A DNA stretch of 64,000 nucleotides from assembly GCF_028595325.1 (NCBI RefSeq), contig NZ_JAQQXR010000003.1, positions 1-64,000 on the forward strand, in the 5' to 3' direction. This stretch comes from Janthinobacterium fluminis (GTDB lineage Bacteria > Pseudomonadota > Gammaproteobacteria > Burkholderiales > Burkholderiaceae_D). The notes under the pieces are model-generated. The model did no database searches. It worked only from the letters and a program-made list of their open reading frames with translations, and had not been told where the DNA came from. A program made the position numbers and the translations under genes. Positions 45,834 to 55,769 of this stretch are shown here, one piece after another (positions within the stretch are counted from its first letter, which is position 1; each line of letters begins with the position of its first letter).

Positions 45834-45935
45834 CTATTTTCAGTAGACCCCGGGTTCTAAAGTCCCGGCCCGCCCATTTTTCGGGCAACTAGCACAAGAC
45901 TTGTATTCTGCCACCCTTTACCTTACGCTGAATGG

Positions 45936-46508
45936 ATGAAGCGGATTTTCCTTTTCCTGTTGTTGTCCTGCGCCGGAGCGGCGCAGGCGCAGGCGCCGAA
46001 GCTGGAGATGCCCAAGCTGGACGTCGCGGTGAGGCGCGTGGAGCTGGACGCGCTGCATATGTACGAGGTCGAGGCCAGCGGCACGGTGCAGGCCTCGCCG
46101 GCCGCGGTGTGGCGGGTGCTCACCACCTACGACAGGATGAACGAGTTCGTGCCGGACCTGGCCTCGTGCCGGGTCCTGTCGCGCAACGGCAACGAGGTCA
46201 TCGTCGAGCAGTTCGGCACAGCGCGCTTCCTGTTCATGTCGCGCTCCATCCACCTGATCGTGCGGGCGACCGAAAATCCGCCCTCGTCGATCGACATCGC
46301 GCTCATTTCCGGCGATATGAAGCACTACGAGGCGCGCTGGGAGCTGGTGCCGGTGGCGGAAACGGGCGGCACGCGGGTGCACTACAGCGGCAAGCTGATA
46401 CCGAATTTTTACGTGCCGGGCATATTGGGCACGCAGATCATACGCGGCGACATCGAGCGCATGATGGGCGCCGTGCTGGCGCGCCTGGAAAGCCGGCGCG
46501 AGCAGTAG
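45936..46508 (+). CDS. Exported SRPBCC (START/cyclase-like) family protein
   Basis: A 190-aa protein with a signal peptide at about 1-19 (LFLLLSCAGAAQAQA). Residues 45-185 form a polyketide-cyclase/SRPBCC-type domain (SPAAVWRVLTTYDRMNEFVPDLASCRVLSRNGNEVIVEQ, RARWELVP-like middle, IIRGDIERMMGAVLARLE end). These domains bind hydrophobic ligands; the ligand here is unknown. The gene is divergent from fadH, with 156 bases between their starts. ATG 45936 starts the signal peptide. Confidence 0.85.
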   Translation: MKRIFLFLLLSCAGAAQAQAPKLEMPKLDVAVRRVELDALHMYEVEASGTVQASPAAVWRVLTTYDRMNEFVPDLASCRVLSRNGNEVIVEQFGTARFLFMSRSIHLIVRATENPPSSIDIALISGDMKHYEARWELVPVAETGGTRVHYSGKLIPNFYVPGILGTQIIRGDIERMMGAVLARLESRREQ

Positions 46509-46519
46509 GCCGGCGCCGC

Positions 46520-46975
46520 TCAGGCCAGGTAGGTGTCGCGGTCGCGCAGTTCGGCGAAGTTTTCCAGGCTGCCGATCTTGACGACGACCGGGTTCAGGCT
46601 GGCCTGGGTCTGCATCGAGCGCCAGGCGAACAGCCATTCCCGCTCGGGCGCTTCCTGGATCGACTTGCTGAAGGCGGTGCCGAGGGCGGCGCGCACGCCG
46701 TATTCGACGACGCCGTCGATGCCGGCCCAGCTGGGCAGCGCGCGCTGCACGGCGCGGTGCAGGCGCTCGCCGAATTCCTCGGTGTTGTGGATGATCAGGC
46801 AGCTGTCGGCCGGCGCGAACAGGTCGAACAATTGCTTGTCCCACGCTTGGGAAAAACTCAGCGTCAGGCAGTTGGCGGCCGGGGTCAGGCGGAACTGGCC
46901 CAGCGTGAGCGCCAGTTCGAGGTCGCTGCGCAGGCCATAGCGGTGCAGCGTCGGTGGGCGTTGGTAATTTTGCAT
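46520..46975 (-). CDS. Uncharacterised 151-aa protein
   Basis: A soluble protein starting MQNYQRPPTLHRYG. It has no signal peptide or membrane segment. Middle segments (FAPADSCLIIHNTEEFGERL, WAGIDGVVEYGVRAALGTAF) suggest an alternating alpha/beta fold resembling a STAS-like or ligand-binding domain, but I do not recognise a family. It ends 12 bases from the convergent SRPBCC gene and precedes the DUF2721 gene region. Frame quality and a normal codon pattern support it being real. Confidence 0.75.
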   Translation of the reverse strand: MQNYQRPPTLHRYGLRSDLELALTLGQFRLTPAANCLTLSFSQAWDKQLFDLFAPADSCLIIHNTEEFGERLHRAVQRALPSWAGIDGVVEYGVRAALGTAFSKSIQEAPEREWLFAWRSMQTQASLNPVVVKIGSLENFAELRDRDTYLA

Positions 46976-47038
46976 GCTTAACTCAATATAATCAAATGGT
47001 GGCGGGGGGCGCCGGGGACATTGCCGGGGGACGTAGCC

Positions 47039-47479
47039 TTAACTCTGGATGCGGACGTGGCGCCGGGTGCGCATGGCTTTCGAGGCGATGAAGATCTCGC
47101 TGAGCAGGTAGCCGAAGCTGCCGATCAGGCTGAGCATGGCGACGACGAAAAACGCCGCGATGTATTTGTCGAGCGTGACGTTGAGCGTGTCGCCGGTGAA
47201 CAGCATGGCGATCACCAGGCAGATCAGCAGGCCGCAGGCGGTGGCCAAGGTGATCGAATAGTTGATCAGGTGGCTGCGCCGGTACAGGGTGTCGAGCTCG
47301 CCCATATAGGTTTCATTGTAGCCGATGTCGAGCCGGTCCTCCAGCACGCGCGAGCGGTCGATGATGCGCGCCAGCCGGTTCGTCAGCACCATCAAGTTGG
47401 TGCACACGCCGGTGAGCAGGAACACCGGCGCGATCGCCAGCTGGATGATGTGGCCTATGTCGCCAAGCTGAATATTCAT
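47039..47479 (-). CDS. DUF2721 family membrane protein
   Basis: A 146-aa protein with three hydrophobic segments (about 8-32, 73-95, 106-130) and the family-typical LAIAPVFLLTGVCTNLMVLTNRLARIIDRSR start, followed by an amphipathic helix (YRRSHLINYSI). The C terminus is basic. Its function is unknown in the family. It stands alone, minus strand, before the prolyl aminopeptidase gene. Confidence 0.85.
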   Translation of the reverse strand: MNIQLGDIGHIIQLAIAPVFLLTGVCTNLMVLTNRLARIIDRSRVLEDRLDIGYNETYMGELDTLYRRSHLINYSITLATACGLLICLVIAMLFTGDTLNVTLDKYIAAFFVVAMLSLIGSFGYLLSEIFIASKAMRTRRHVRIQS

Positions 47480-47550
47480 GACAGATTTTTATCGTTAACG
47501 CCGCACGGCGCAGGCCACAGTGTAGCAGCCCGCGGCCGCGGCCGGATCAT

Positions 47551-48507
47551 TCATTGAAAGCGGCCGCTGCGCTTGAACTGCTCGGTGGCCGCCACCAGCG
47601 CCGCGGCGATGCCGTTTTCCAGCGCGCCGTGGCCGGCGTCGGGCACCATCTTCAGGCGCGCGCCGGGCCAGGCCTGGTGCAGGCGGTGGGCCGACAGCGG
47701 CGGGCAGATGACGTCGTAGCGGCCCTGCACGATGACGGCGGGCAGGTGGGCGATGCGCCCCATGTCGCGGATCAACTGGTCTTCGGCGAAGAAACCCAGG
47801 TTGCTCATATAGTGGGATTCGAGCCGGCCCAGGCCGAGGTCGAGCGCGTCGTTCGGCGCGTCCTCCGGCTGCGGCAGCAGGTAGACGCGGCGGCCCTCGA
47901 AGCGGCTCCAGGCGCGCACGGCCGGCAGGTGGACGGCCGGGTCGGCGCTGAGCGTGCGGCGGGTGTAGGCGGCCAGCAGGTCGCCGCGCTCCGCCGGCGG
48001 AATCGGCGCGACGAATTCCTCGTACAGCTCGGGGTAGAACCAGCGCATGCCGTTGATGAACCAGTCGATTTCCGCGCTGGTGCACAGGAAGATGCCGCGC
48101 AGGACGAAGCCGAGGCAGGCTTGCGGGTGCGCCTGGCCGTAGGCCAGCGCCAGCGTCGAGCCCCAGGAGCCGCCGAACACCAGCCATTTGCCGATGCCGA
48201 ACTGGGCGCGCAGGCGTTCGATGTCCTCGATCAGCAGCTGGGTCGTGTTGTTGCGGCATTCGCCCAGCGGCGTCGACTTGCCGGCGCCGCGCTGGTCGAA
48301 CAGGATCACGCGGTAATGCCGCGGGTCGAAAAAGCGCCGGTGCTGCGGCGACACGCCGGCGCCGGGGCCGCCGTGCAGGAACAGCACGGGCACGCCGTCC
48401 GGGTTGCCGCACTCCTCCCAATAGATCGTGTGCAGCTCGTCGACCGCCAACATGCCGTGCCGGTTGGGCAGCGCGGGCGGGAACAGGGGCGACAACGAAT
48501 CGGGCAT
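47551..48507 (-). CDS. pip: Prolyl aminopeptidase
   Basis: A 318-aa alpha/beta hydrolase of peptidase family S33. The oxyanion segment is LHGGPGAG, the nucleophile Ser lies in GGSWGSTLALAYGQ, and Asp and His are in GRYDVICPP and PDAGHGALENG. DQRGAGKSTP, just before, is typical of proline iminopeptidases. It releases N-terminal proline from peptides in the cytoplasm. ATG 48507 begins MPDSLSPLFPP; the phaB terminator lies between it and phaB, so it is transcribed separately. Confidence 0.93.
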   Translation of the reverse strand: MPDSLSPLFPPALPNRHGMLAVDELHTIYWEECGNPDGVPVLFLHGGPGAGVSPQHRRFFDPRHYRVILFDQRGAGKSTPLGECRNNTTQLLIEDIERLRAQFGIGKWLVFGGSWGSTLALAYGQAHPQACLGFVLRGIFLCTSAEIDWFINGMRWFYPELYEEFVAPIPPAERGDLLAAYTRRTLSADPAVHLPAVRAWSRFEGRRVYLLPQPEDAPNDALDLGLGRLESHYMSNLGFFAEDQLIRDMGRIAHLPAVIVQGRYDVICPPLSAHRLHQAWPGARLKMVPDAGHGALENGIAAALVAATEQFKRSGRFQ

Positions 48508-48590
48508 GGCAGTCCTTGGTGTGGATAAGCTTCGATTGTAGCGAAATATGCCGAGGCCCGCGCCGAAAAACGGCGGCCGCCGGCGCGCGC

Positions 48591-48618
48591 AAACAAAAAC
48601 ACCGCCCGAAGGCGGTGC
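48591..48618 (-). terminator. Terminator of the phaAB operon
   Basis: GCACCGCC and GGCGGTGT enclose a TTCG loop on the minus strand and are followed by TTTTGTTTG. Confidence 0.82.
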
Positions 48619-48644
48619 TGGGATGGCGCGGGCGCGGGCCCGTC

Positions 48645-49385
48645 CTAGGACATGTGCTGGCCGCCGTTGATCGAGATGTTGGCGCCGGTAACGAAAGCGG
48701 CTTCGTCGGAGGCCAGGTAGGCGACCAGGCCGGCCACTTCCTCGGGCTTGCCCAGGCGGGCCATCGGGATTTGCGGGATGATTTTGGTGTCGAGCACTTC
48801 CTGCGGAATCGCCATCACCATCTTGGTGCCGATGTAGCCGGGCGAGATGGTGTTGACGGTGACGTTTTTGCGCGCCACTTCCAGCGCCAGCGACTTCGTG
48901 AAACCGTGCATGCCGGCCTTCGCGGCCGCATAGTTGGTCTGGCCGAAGGCGCCCTTCTGGCCGTTCACGGAGGAAATGTTGATGATGCGGCCCCAGCCGC
49001 GCTCGACCATGCCGTCGCAGACCGGCTTCGTCATATTGAACACGGAGTCCAGATTGGTGGCCATGACGGCGTCCCAGTTCGGCTTGTCCATTTTCTTGAA
49101 CGTCATGTCGCGCGTGATGCCGGCATTGTTGACCAGCACATCGACGGGGCCGATGTCCTTTTCCACCGCCGCCACGCAAGCCTGGGCCGAATCGTAGTCG
49201 GCCACGTCGCAAGGGTAGGCCTTGAAGTCGTAACCCATGTCGCGGGTCGTGGCCAGCCACTCGTTCACCTTCGGATTGCCCGGTGAATAGGTGGTGACCA
49301 CCCGATAACCCAGCGCCGCCAGCTTGAAACAGACCGCCTCGCCCAGACCACCCATACCGCCGGTTACTAATGCAACTCTTGCCAT
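48645..49385 (-). CDS. phaB: Acetoacetyl-CoA reductase
   Basis: A 246-aa short-chain dehydrogenase, the same length as Cupriavidus PhaB. The NADPH-binding VTGGMGGLG is at 8-16, NNAG at 86-89, and the catalytic S138, Y152 and K156 are present (NYAAAKAG). It reduces acetoacetyl-CoA to (R)-3-hydroxybutyryl-CoA for polyhydroxybutyrate synthesis. ATG 49385 is preferred over ATG 49391 because AGGGG then has a normal spacing. It lies 57 bases after phaA. No phaC synthase is in the window. Confidence 0.95.
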   Translation of the reverse strand: MARVALVTGGMGGLGEAVCFKLAALGYRVVTTYSPGNPKVNEWLATTRDMGYDFKAYPCDVADYDSAQACVAAVEKDIGPVDVLVNNAGITRDMTFKKMDKPNWDAVMATNLDSVFNMTKPVCDGMVERGWGRIINISSVNGQKGAFGQTNYAAAKAGMHGFTKSLALEVARKNVTVNTISPGYIGTKMVMAIPQEVLDTKIIPQIPMARLGKPEEVAGLVAYLASDEAAFVTGANISINGGQHMS

Positions 49386-49442
49386 TTTCATCCCCTAAGT
49401 TTTCGTCCCGCTACAAAAAGAATCTACGACTGCATCGCCGCC

Positions 49443-50621
49443 TCAATCGCGCTCGATCGCCAGCGCCACGCCCATGCCGCCGCCTATGCACAGGGCCGCC
49501 AGCCCCTTCTTCGCATCGCGCCGCTGCATTTCATGGATCAGGGTGACCAGGATGCGCGCGCCGGACGCGCCGATCGGGTGGCCGATGGCGATGGCGCCGC
49601 CGTTCACGTTGATCTTGCTGGTGTCCCACTCCATTTCCTTGTTGACGGCCAGCGCCTGGGCCGCGAAGGCTTCGTTAATTTCCATCAAGTCCAGGTCTTG
49701 CGGCGTCCAGCCGGCTTTTTTCAGGCACAGGCGGCTGGCCGACACCGGCCCCATGCCCATGACGGCCGGGTCCAGGCCGGACGAGGCGTAGGCCTTGACG
49801 CGGGCCAGCGGCTTCAGGCCGAGTTTTTTCGCTTCGGCGGCCGACATCATGATGACGGCGGCGGCGCCGTCGTTCAGGCCGGAGGCGTTGCCGGCCGTGA
49901 CGCTGCCGTCCTTGGCGAAGGCGGGACGCAGGCCGGCCAGCGATTCCAGCGTCGAGCCGGCCTTGATGTATTCGTCGCTGTCGAAGACGACGGTGCCTTT
50001 CTTGCCGACGATGTCCAGGGCCAGGATCTCATCCTTGAACTTGCCGGCCTTTTGCGCCGCCTCGGCCTTCAGCTGCGACTGCAGCGCGAACTCGTCCTGC
50101 GCCGCGCGCGAAATCTCGTATTTCTTCGCGACGTTCTCGGCCGTGATACCCATGTGGTACTGGTTGTAGACGTCCCACAGGCCGTCGACGATCATCGTGT
50201 CGACCATCTTGAAGTCGCCCATGCGGAAGCCGTCGCGCGAACCGTTCATCACGTGCGGCGAGGCGCTCATGTTTTCCTGGCCGCCGGCGATGATGATGTT
50301 GGCGTCGCCGCATTTGATGGCCTGGGCCGCCAGGTGCGTCGCCTTCAGGCCGCTGCCGCACACCTTGTTGAGGGTGAACGCCGGAATGGCGGCCGGCAGG
50401 CCGGCCTTGATGACGGCCTGGCGCGCCGGATTCTGGCCGACGCCGGCCGTCAGCACCTGGCCGAGAATCGCTTCGTTGATCAGATTGGCATCGATGCCGG
50501 TCTGGGCCAGCAAGCCCTTGATGACGTGGGCGCCCAGTTCGGCCGCGGGAATCTTCGCCAGGCTGCCGCCGAACTTGCCGACGGCGGTGCGGCCTGCGGC
50601 CACGATAACAACTTCTTCCAT
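49443..50621 (-). CDS. phaA: Acetyl-CoA C-acetyltransferase (beta-ketothiolase)
   Basis: A 392-aa biosynthetic thiolase. The acyl-accepting Cys is C88 in [10 protein letters not shown], the His is in GHPIGASG and the second Cys in CIGGGMG. It joins two acetyl-CoA to acetoacetyl-CoA, the first step of polyhydroxybutyrate synthesis. It precedes phaB in one transcription unit and follows the phasin gene by 114 bases. Length and motifs are canonical. Confidence 0.95.
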   Translation of the reverse strand: MEEVVIVAAGRTAVGKFGGSLAKIPAAELGAHVIKGLLAQTGIDANLINEAILGQVLTAGVGQNPARQAVIKAGLPAAIPAFTLNKVCGSGLKATHLAAQAIKCGDANIIIAGGQENMSASPHVMNGSRDGFRMGDFKMVDTMIVDGLWDVYNQYHMGITAENVAKKYEISRAAQDEFALQSQLKAEAAQKAGKFKDEILALDIVGKKGTVVFDSDEYIKAGSTLESLAGLRPAFAKDGSVTAGNASGLNDGAAAVIMMSAAEAKKLGLKPLARVKAYASSGLDPAVMGMGPVSASRLCLKKAGWTPQDLDLMEINEAFAAQALAVNKEMEWDTSKINVNGGAIAIGHPIGASGARILVTLIHEMQRRDAKKGLAALCIGGGMGVALAIERD

Positions 50622-50735
50622 TTGTTTCTCCGATTTGCTGACCGACGGTCAGGTTAAGTTGACACTCGCCACATCGCGCACTGCTGATGCATATTCTTGC
50701 CGGCGCCGCGGTGCGCGGCGCCGCCGCCCGCCGCC

Positions 50736-51272
50736 CTATTGGGCGCCGCGCTGGCCGCGTGCGGCGGCCTGGTCGGCCGGCACGGCGTCCGCCGCGGCCG
50801 GCTGCCCGGCGGGCGTAGTTTTATCATACCCCGCATGGGCGCCGTCGAAAGCGCTTTTCAAAAAACTATTTATCGGCGTGGCCACCGCCGCCGGGGTTTT
50901 CTTAACCAGGTCCACCAATTCGCCGACTTTCTGTTTCGATACAGCAATTTCCGCCTGCGCCACGGACGCCAGTTTCGCCTGCGCGCCCTGGGCGATGTCG
51001 CCGGCCTGGCGGCCATAGGCCTTGGCCCGGTCGATGGCCAGCTGCGACTGGCTGGCCGTGGCGCTGAACCACTCCAGGGGATTTTTCACGGCCAGCCACT
51101 GGCGCGTCGCCTCGCCGGCCGCGGCCAGCGAGGTCTTGACGGCGTCCACGTTCAGGTCGATCACGTTGACGCCGCTGTCGAAGGCGGCCTCGGCGAGGGC
51201 GGTGGCGCTGGCCAGCTGGGTTTCAAGGACGGCCTTGCTTGCGAGAGTCAGTTGTTCGGAAAGAGAAAACAT
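50736..51272 (-). CDS. Phasin family protein
   Basis: A 178-aa, Ala-rich, amphipathic helical protein of the PHA granule coat type (MFSLSEQLTLASKAVLETQLA, then FDSGVNVIDLNVDAVKTSLAAAGEATRQWLAVKNPLEW). The C-terminal 30 residues are low-complexity. Phasins cover granules and set their size. Its position just upstream of phaA-phaB agrees with that function. Confidence 0.88.
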   Translation of the reverse strand: MFSLSEQLTLASKAVLETQLASATALAEAAFDSGVNVIDLNVDAVKTSLAAAGEATRQWLAVKNPLEWFSATASQSQLAIDRAKAYGRQAGDIAQGAQAKLASVAQAEIAVSKQKVGELVDLVKKTPAAVATPINSFLKSAFDGAHAGYDKTTPAGQPAAADAVPADQAAARGQRGAQ

Positions 51273-51408
51273 GAAATTCCTCGTCGGATAATTCGCATTG
51301 CCGCGCCCTGATGCGCCGCATAGTCTTTTACTGTAAGGGGCCGCCCGGATTTAACCTTTGATTATTGTCAAGCTTATCAACAAGTCCACGCTCAACTGTC
51401 GCCAATTG

Positions 51409-52317
51409 TCACGACAATAACTTTATCCCGTCCAGGGTGCGCGCGCACTGCTCGCGTATCACGCTGACGAAATCGCTGACATAGGCCTTCTCGCGCAGCG
51501 CCTCCGGCACCGAAACGAACAGGTCGCTCCACAGGCCCTGCTCGCCGACGGGCTTGGCGATCACATAGTCATAGTCGACATAGTTCTTGATGGCCCAGTT
51601 CGGCAAGGCGGCGACGCCGCGCCGGCTGGCCACCAGTTGCAGGATGGCCACCGTCAGCTCGGCGGTGCGGCGCTCGAAGGCGACGCCGGCCGGCCGCAGC
51701 ACTTCGCGGATCAGGTCGATGCGGCTTTCCGGCACCGGGTAGGTGATCAGGGTTTCGCCGGCGAAGTCCGGCGCGGCCAGCCGGCGCAGCCCGTGCAGCC
51801 TGTGCTTTTGCGCCATCACCACCAGGATCTCGAAGCGGAACAGGGGGAAGGTGCTGAAGTCGGGGCCGTAGTCGGAGCCGATCACCAGGTCGGCGGCGCC
51901 GCTGCGCAGCAGGTCGGCCGGCTCGCTGTGGAAACCGGAGACGAGGTCGATCTCGACCTCGGGCCAGCGCTGGCGGAAGGCGTCCATCACCGGCATCAGC
52001 CAGTCGAAGCAGGTGTGGCATTCCAGGGCCACGCGCAACTGCCCCTTGTCGCCCTGCGACAAGCGGGCCACGTCGCGCTCGGCCTGCTCGATTTCCGGCA
52101 GCAGCAGATCGGCCAGCTGCAGCAGGCGCCCGCCGGTGGCCGTGAAGCCGATCGGCATCGACTTGCGCTCGAACAGCGGGGTGCCGTAGCGCTCTTCCAG
52201 CAACTTGATCTGGTGCGACAGCGCCGACTGCGTCAGGTTCAGCAACTGGGCGGCGCGCACCAGGCTGCCGGCGGAGCGCAGCGCGCTCAGGGTACGCAAA
52301 TGGCGGAGTTCTAGCAT
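51409..52317 (-). CDS. metR: LysR family regulator of methionine synthesis
   Basis: A 302-aa LTTR with an N-terminal HTH ([45 protein letters not shown]) and the MetR-typical effector region ([33 protein letters not shown]). MetR uses homocysteine as co-inducer to activate metE. It is divergent from metE with 109 bases between the starts and a MetR box in that gap. Confidence 0.95.
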   Translation of the reverse strand: MLELRHLRTLSALRSAGSLVRAAQLLNLTQSALSHQIKLLEERYGTPLFERKSMPIGFTATGGRLLQLADLLLPEIEQAERDVARLSQGDKGQLRVALECHTCFDWLMPVMDAFRQRWPEVEIDLVSGFHSEPADLLRSGAADLVIGSDYGPDFSTFPLFRFEILVVMAQKHRLHGLRRLAAPDFAGETLITYPVPESRIDLIREVLRPAGVAFERRTAELTVAILQLVASRRGVAALPNWAIKNYVDYDYVIAKPVGEQGLWSDLFVSVPEALREKAYVSDFVSVIREQCARTLDGIKLLS

Positions 52318-52329
52318 GGCGTGTATGTA

Positions 52330-52342
52330 TGAATCATTTTCA
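52330..52342. promoter_or_regulatory. MetR binding site
   Basis: TGAATCATTTTCA fits the MetR consensus TGAA-N5-TTCA. It lies 12 bases upstream of metR and 84 upstream of metE, suited to activation of metE and autoregulation. Confidence 0.75.
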
Positions 52343-52426
52343 TGTCAATCGGCAAAATCTTTCGTTTTGATTATAAATCAGATTGCCGCACACTCTAGCT
52401 CACGAATATTAAATCCTGATGACATT

Positions 52427-54745
52427 ATGACCACTATCCACACCCATATCCCCGGCTTCCCCCGCATCGGCGCCCAGCGCGAGCTGAAATTCGCGCTGGA
52501 GCGCCACTGGCGCGGCGAATTGTCGGCCGACGGCCTCGAAGCGGTCGGCCGCGCACTGCGGGCGCGCCACTGGGCGCTGCAGCGCGAGGCCGGCCTGGAC
52601 TGGGTCAGCGTCGGCGACTTCGCCTTCTACGACCAGGTCGCCAACCACATCCAGCTGCTGGGCTGCGAACCGGCCCGCTTCGGCTTCGACGCCGCCCAGG
52701 CGCCGCTGCAGCGCTATTTCGCCATGGCCCGCGGCAACGGCGCGGCGCCCGCCTGCGACGCCGGCTGCCAGCACGCCGGCCAGCCGCACGAGGCCGGCCA
52801 CGCCCTGGAAATGACCAAGTGGTTCGACACCAACTACCACTACCTGGTGCCGGAATTCACGCCGGAAACCCGCTTCGCCCTCGCCGGCGAACGCCTGCTC
52901 GGCGAGGTGGCCGAGGCGCAGGCGCTGGGCCACCCCGTCAAGGCCGTGCTGCTGGGGCCGCTGACCTTCCTGTGGCTGGGCAAGGCGCGCGGCGCGGCCG
53001 GCTTCGAGCGCCTGTCGCTGCTCGAACAATTGCTGCCCGTCTACGGCGCGCTGCTGGACCGCCTCAAGCAGCAGGGCGTCGAATGGGTGCAGATCGACGA
53101 GCCCATCCTCGGCCTGGACTTGCCGCCGGCCTGGCGCGGCGCCTTCGAAAGCAGTTACTGGCAGCTCAACCAGGTCGGCGTCAAGCTGCTGCTGGCCACC
53201 TACTTCGCGCCGCTCGAGGAAAACCTCAGCCTGGCCTGCCGCCTGCCGGTGGCCGGCCTGCACGTCGACGGCGTGCGCGCGGCCCACGAGCTGACCAGCG
53301 TCTGCGACTGGCTGCCCGTGCACAAGGTGCTGTCGGTGGGCATCGTCGACGGCCGCAACATCTGGCGCACCGACCTCGACGCGGCGCTGGCCGCGCTGGC
53401 GCCGCTGCTGGCCAAGCGCGGCGGCGCCCTGTGGCTGGCGCCGTCCTGCTCGCTGCTGCACGTGCCCTTCAGCCTGGAGGCGGAAGACGGCCTGGCCCCC
53501 GACATCCGCAGCTGGCTGGCCTTCGCCACGGAAAAACTCGGCGAACTGGCCCTGCTCAAGGGCGCGCTGGCCGGCCGGGGCGACGCCGCCGCCCTGGCCG
53601 CCGCCCGCGCCGCCCTGGCCAGCCGCCGCGCCAGCGCCCGCGTGCACCGCGCCGACGTCGCCGCCGGCGTGGCCGCGCTGGACCCGCAGGCCGACCGGCG
53701 CCGCGCCCCGTTCGCCCAGCGCCAGGCGGCGCAGCGGGCGCGCCTGCGCCTGCCGGCCTTCCCGACGACGACCATCGGCTCCTTCCCGCAGACGGCGGCG
53801 ATCCGCGCCGCCCGCGCCGGCTTCAAGCGCGGCGAGCTGAGCGCGGACGACTACGCCGCCCGGATGCGCGCCGAAATCGCCGACGCCGTCGCCCGCCAGG
53901 AGGCGCTGGGGCTGGACGTGCTGGTGCACGGCGAGGCCGAGCGCAACGACATGGTCGAGTATTTCGGCGAGCGCCTCGACGGCTTCGCCTTCACCGGCCA
54001 CGGCTGGGTGCAATCCTACGGCTCGCGCTGCGTCAAGCCGCCGCTGATCTACGGCGACGTGGCGCGGCCGCGGCCGATGACGGTGGACTGGACCGTGCAC
54101 GCGCAAAGCCTGACGGCCAAGCCGATGAAGGGCATGCTGACGGGGCCGGTGACGATACTCCAATGGTCCTTCGTGCGCGACGACCAGCCGCGCGCCGCCA
54201 CCACCCTGCAGATCGCCCTGGCCATCCGCGCCGAGGTGGCCGACCTGGAGCGGGCCGGCATCGCCGTCATCCAGATCGACGAGCCGGCCATCCGCGAAGG
54301 CTTGCCGCTGCGCCGCAGCCAGTGGGACGCCTACCTCGACTGGGCCACGCGCGCCTTCCGCGTCGCCGCCAGCCCCGTGGCCGACGCGACGCAGATCCAC
54401 ACGCATATGTGCTACGCCGAGTTCAACGACATCCTGCCGCAGATCGCCGCCATGGACGCCGACGTCATCACCATCGAAACGAGCCGCTCCGACATGGAAT
54501 TGCTGCGCGGCTTCGGCCAGTTCGCCTACCCGAACGAGATCGGCCCCGGCGTCTACGACATCCACTCGCCGCGCGTGCCCAGCACGGCCGAGATGGTCAG
54601 GCTGCTGCGCAAGGCCAGCGCCGTGATTCCGCCGGCCCACCTGTGGGTCAACCCCGACTGCGGCTTGAAAACCCGCGCCTGGGCCGAGACGGAAGCGGCG
54701 CTGGCGAATATGGTCGATGCCGCGCGGCAAATGCGCGCGGGCTAG
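52427..54745 (+). CDS. metE: Cobalamin-independent methionine synthase
   Basis: A 772-aa two-barrel enzyme that transfers a methyl group from 5-methyltetrahydropteroyltri-glutamate to homocysteine. The N-terminal half begins [18 protein letters not shown]. The catalytic half has [37 protein letters not shown] and the zinc ligands in [11 protein letters not shown] and [14 protein letters not shown] 52427 ([15 protein letters not shown]) is chosen; upstream in-frame codons cross the metR promoter. It is a monocistronic gene with a strong terminator. Confidence 0.96.
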   Translation: MTTIHTHIPGFPRIGAQRELKFALERHWRGELSADGLEAVGRALRARHWALQREAGLDWVSVGDFAFYDQVANHIQLLGCEPARFGFDAAQAPLQRYFAMARGNGAAPACDAGCQHAGQPHEAGHALEMTKWFDTNYHYLVPEFTPETRFALAGERLLGEVAEAQALGHPVKAVLLGPLTFLWLGKARGAAGFERLSLLEQLLPVYGALLDRLKQQGVEWVQIDEPILGLDLPPAWRGAFESSYWQLNQVGVKLLLATYFAPLEENLSLACRLPVAGLHVDGVRAAHELTSVCDWLPVHKVLSVGIVDGRNIWRTDLDAALAALAPLLAKRGGALWLAPSCSLLHVPFSLEAEDGLAPDIRSWLAFATEKLGELALLKGALAGRGDAAALAAARAALASRRASARVHRADVAAGVAALDPQADRRRAPFAQRQAAQRARLRLPAFPTTTIGSFPQTAAIRAARAGFKRGELSADDYAARMRAEIADAVARQEALGLDVLVHGEAERNDMVEYFGERLDGFAFTGHGWVQSYGSRCVKPPLIYGDVARPRPMTVDWTVHAQSLTAKPMKGMLTGPVTILQWSFVRDDQPRAATTLQIALAIRAEVADLERAGIAVIQIDEPAIREGLPLRRSQWDAYLDWATRAFRVAASPVADATQIHTHMCYAEFNDILPQIAAMDADVITIETSRSDMELLRGFGQFAYPNEIGPGVYDIHSPRVPSTAEMVRLLRKASAVIPPAHLWVNPDCGLKTRAWAETEAALANMVDAARQMRAG

Positions 54746-54770
54746 GCGCAGGCGCGCGCTTTGCGCTGCC

Positions 54771-54818
54771 GCAAGGGCGGCGCGCCGTGGCAACGGCGCG
54801 CCGCCCTTGCTTTTTTTT
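54771..54818 (+). terminator. Terminator of metE
   Basis: An 18-bp perfect stem (GCAAGGGCGGCGCGCCGT and complement) with a 4-base loop is followed by eight T. Confidence 0.92.
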
Positions 54819-54978
54819 CGCGCCGCCGCCGGCGCGCGTCGCGGACGCCCTTTTCGTGAATTTTTTCAAGTAAAATGCAACAAATTCGCCAATCCAGGCG
54901 ATGCCCGCCGGGCGCGCCGCAGCGCCCGGCCCGGTCTTTGAAACATCGCCTGTTGCAGGCCCTTATTTGAAATTGCAT

Positions 54979-55743
54979 ATGTCCAAAAGCCCGTCCCCGA
55001 AACCCATAGAAATCAAGATTTCCACCGTCGTCGCCGTCTCCGCCATCCTGCACACGGCCGACACGCAAGCCGTGGACGCGGCCCTGAAGGCGATGACCGG
55101 CGGCGTCGCCGACTTTTTCGAGGGCGACCTGGCCGTCATCGACATCGCCGGCCTGGCGCCGGACTGCGCGCCGATCGACTGGGCCGGCCTGATCGCCCGC
55201 CTCAAGCAATACCGCCTGAACCCGGTGGCCGTGCGCGGCGCGCCGGAAGCGCAGCACGAAGCCATCCTGGCCCACGGCCTGAGCCTGGACAGCGGCAGCA
55301 AGCCGCGCGACGAGGCCGACGCGGCGCCGGCGCCGGCGCCGGCGCCGGTGGCGGCCGTGGCGGCGGCCCAGCCGGCCGCGGCGGCGGCGGCCGCGCCGGG
55401 CGCGATGATCATCGACACGCCGGTGCGCGCCGGCCAGCGCATCTACGCCCGCGGCTGCGACCTGATCATCACGGCCGTCGTCAACAACGGCGCCGAAATC
55501 ATTTCCGACGGCAGCATCCACGTCTACGCGGCCCTGAACGGGCGCGCGCTGGCCGGCGCCTCCGGCAACGCCAACTCGCGCATTTTCGCGCTGTCGATGG
55601 CGCCGGAACTGGTGTCCATCGCCGGCGTCTACCGCACCTTCGAGGATGGTTTCCCGCCCGAATTGGCACGCCAACCCACGCAAATCAGCCTGGTGGGCGA
55701 GCGAATCGATATACTATCTGTCAGTCCAGCAACCCGCTCTTAA
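54979..55743 (+). CDS. minC: Septum site-determining protein MinC
   Basis: A 254-aa inhibitor of FtsZ assembly. The N-terminal domain (about 1-105) is followed by an Ala/Pro linker (about 115-140, built of GCC/GGC simple repeats) and the C-terminal MinC beta-helix (about 145-245: VRAGQRIYARGCDLIITAVVNNGAEIISDGSIHVYAALNGRALAGA). It acts with MinD at the poles to keep the division site central. ATG 54979 begins MSKSPSPKPIEIK. It leads the minCDE operon. Confidence 0.95.
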   Translation: MSKSPSPKPIEIKISTVVAVSAILHTADTQAVDAALKAMTGGVADFFEGDLAVIDIAGLAPDCAPIDWAGLIARLKQYRLNPVAVRGAPEAQHEAILAHGLSLDSGSKPRDEADAAPAPAPAPVAAVAAAQPAAAAAAAPGAMIIDTPVRAGQRIYARGCDLIITAVVNNGAEIISDGSIHVYAALNGRALAGASGNANSRIFALSMAPELVSIAGVYRTFEDGFPPELARQPTQISLVGERIDILSVSPATRS

Positions 55744-55769
55744 GCTTAGACATCTAAAAAGGATTTTTT

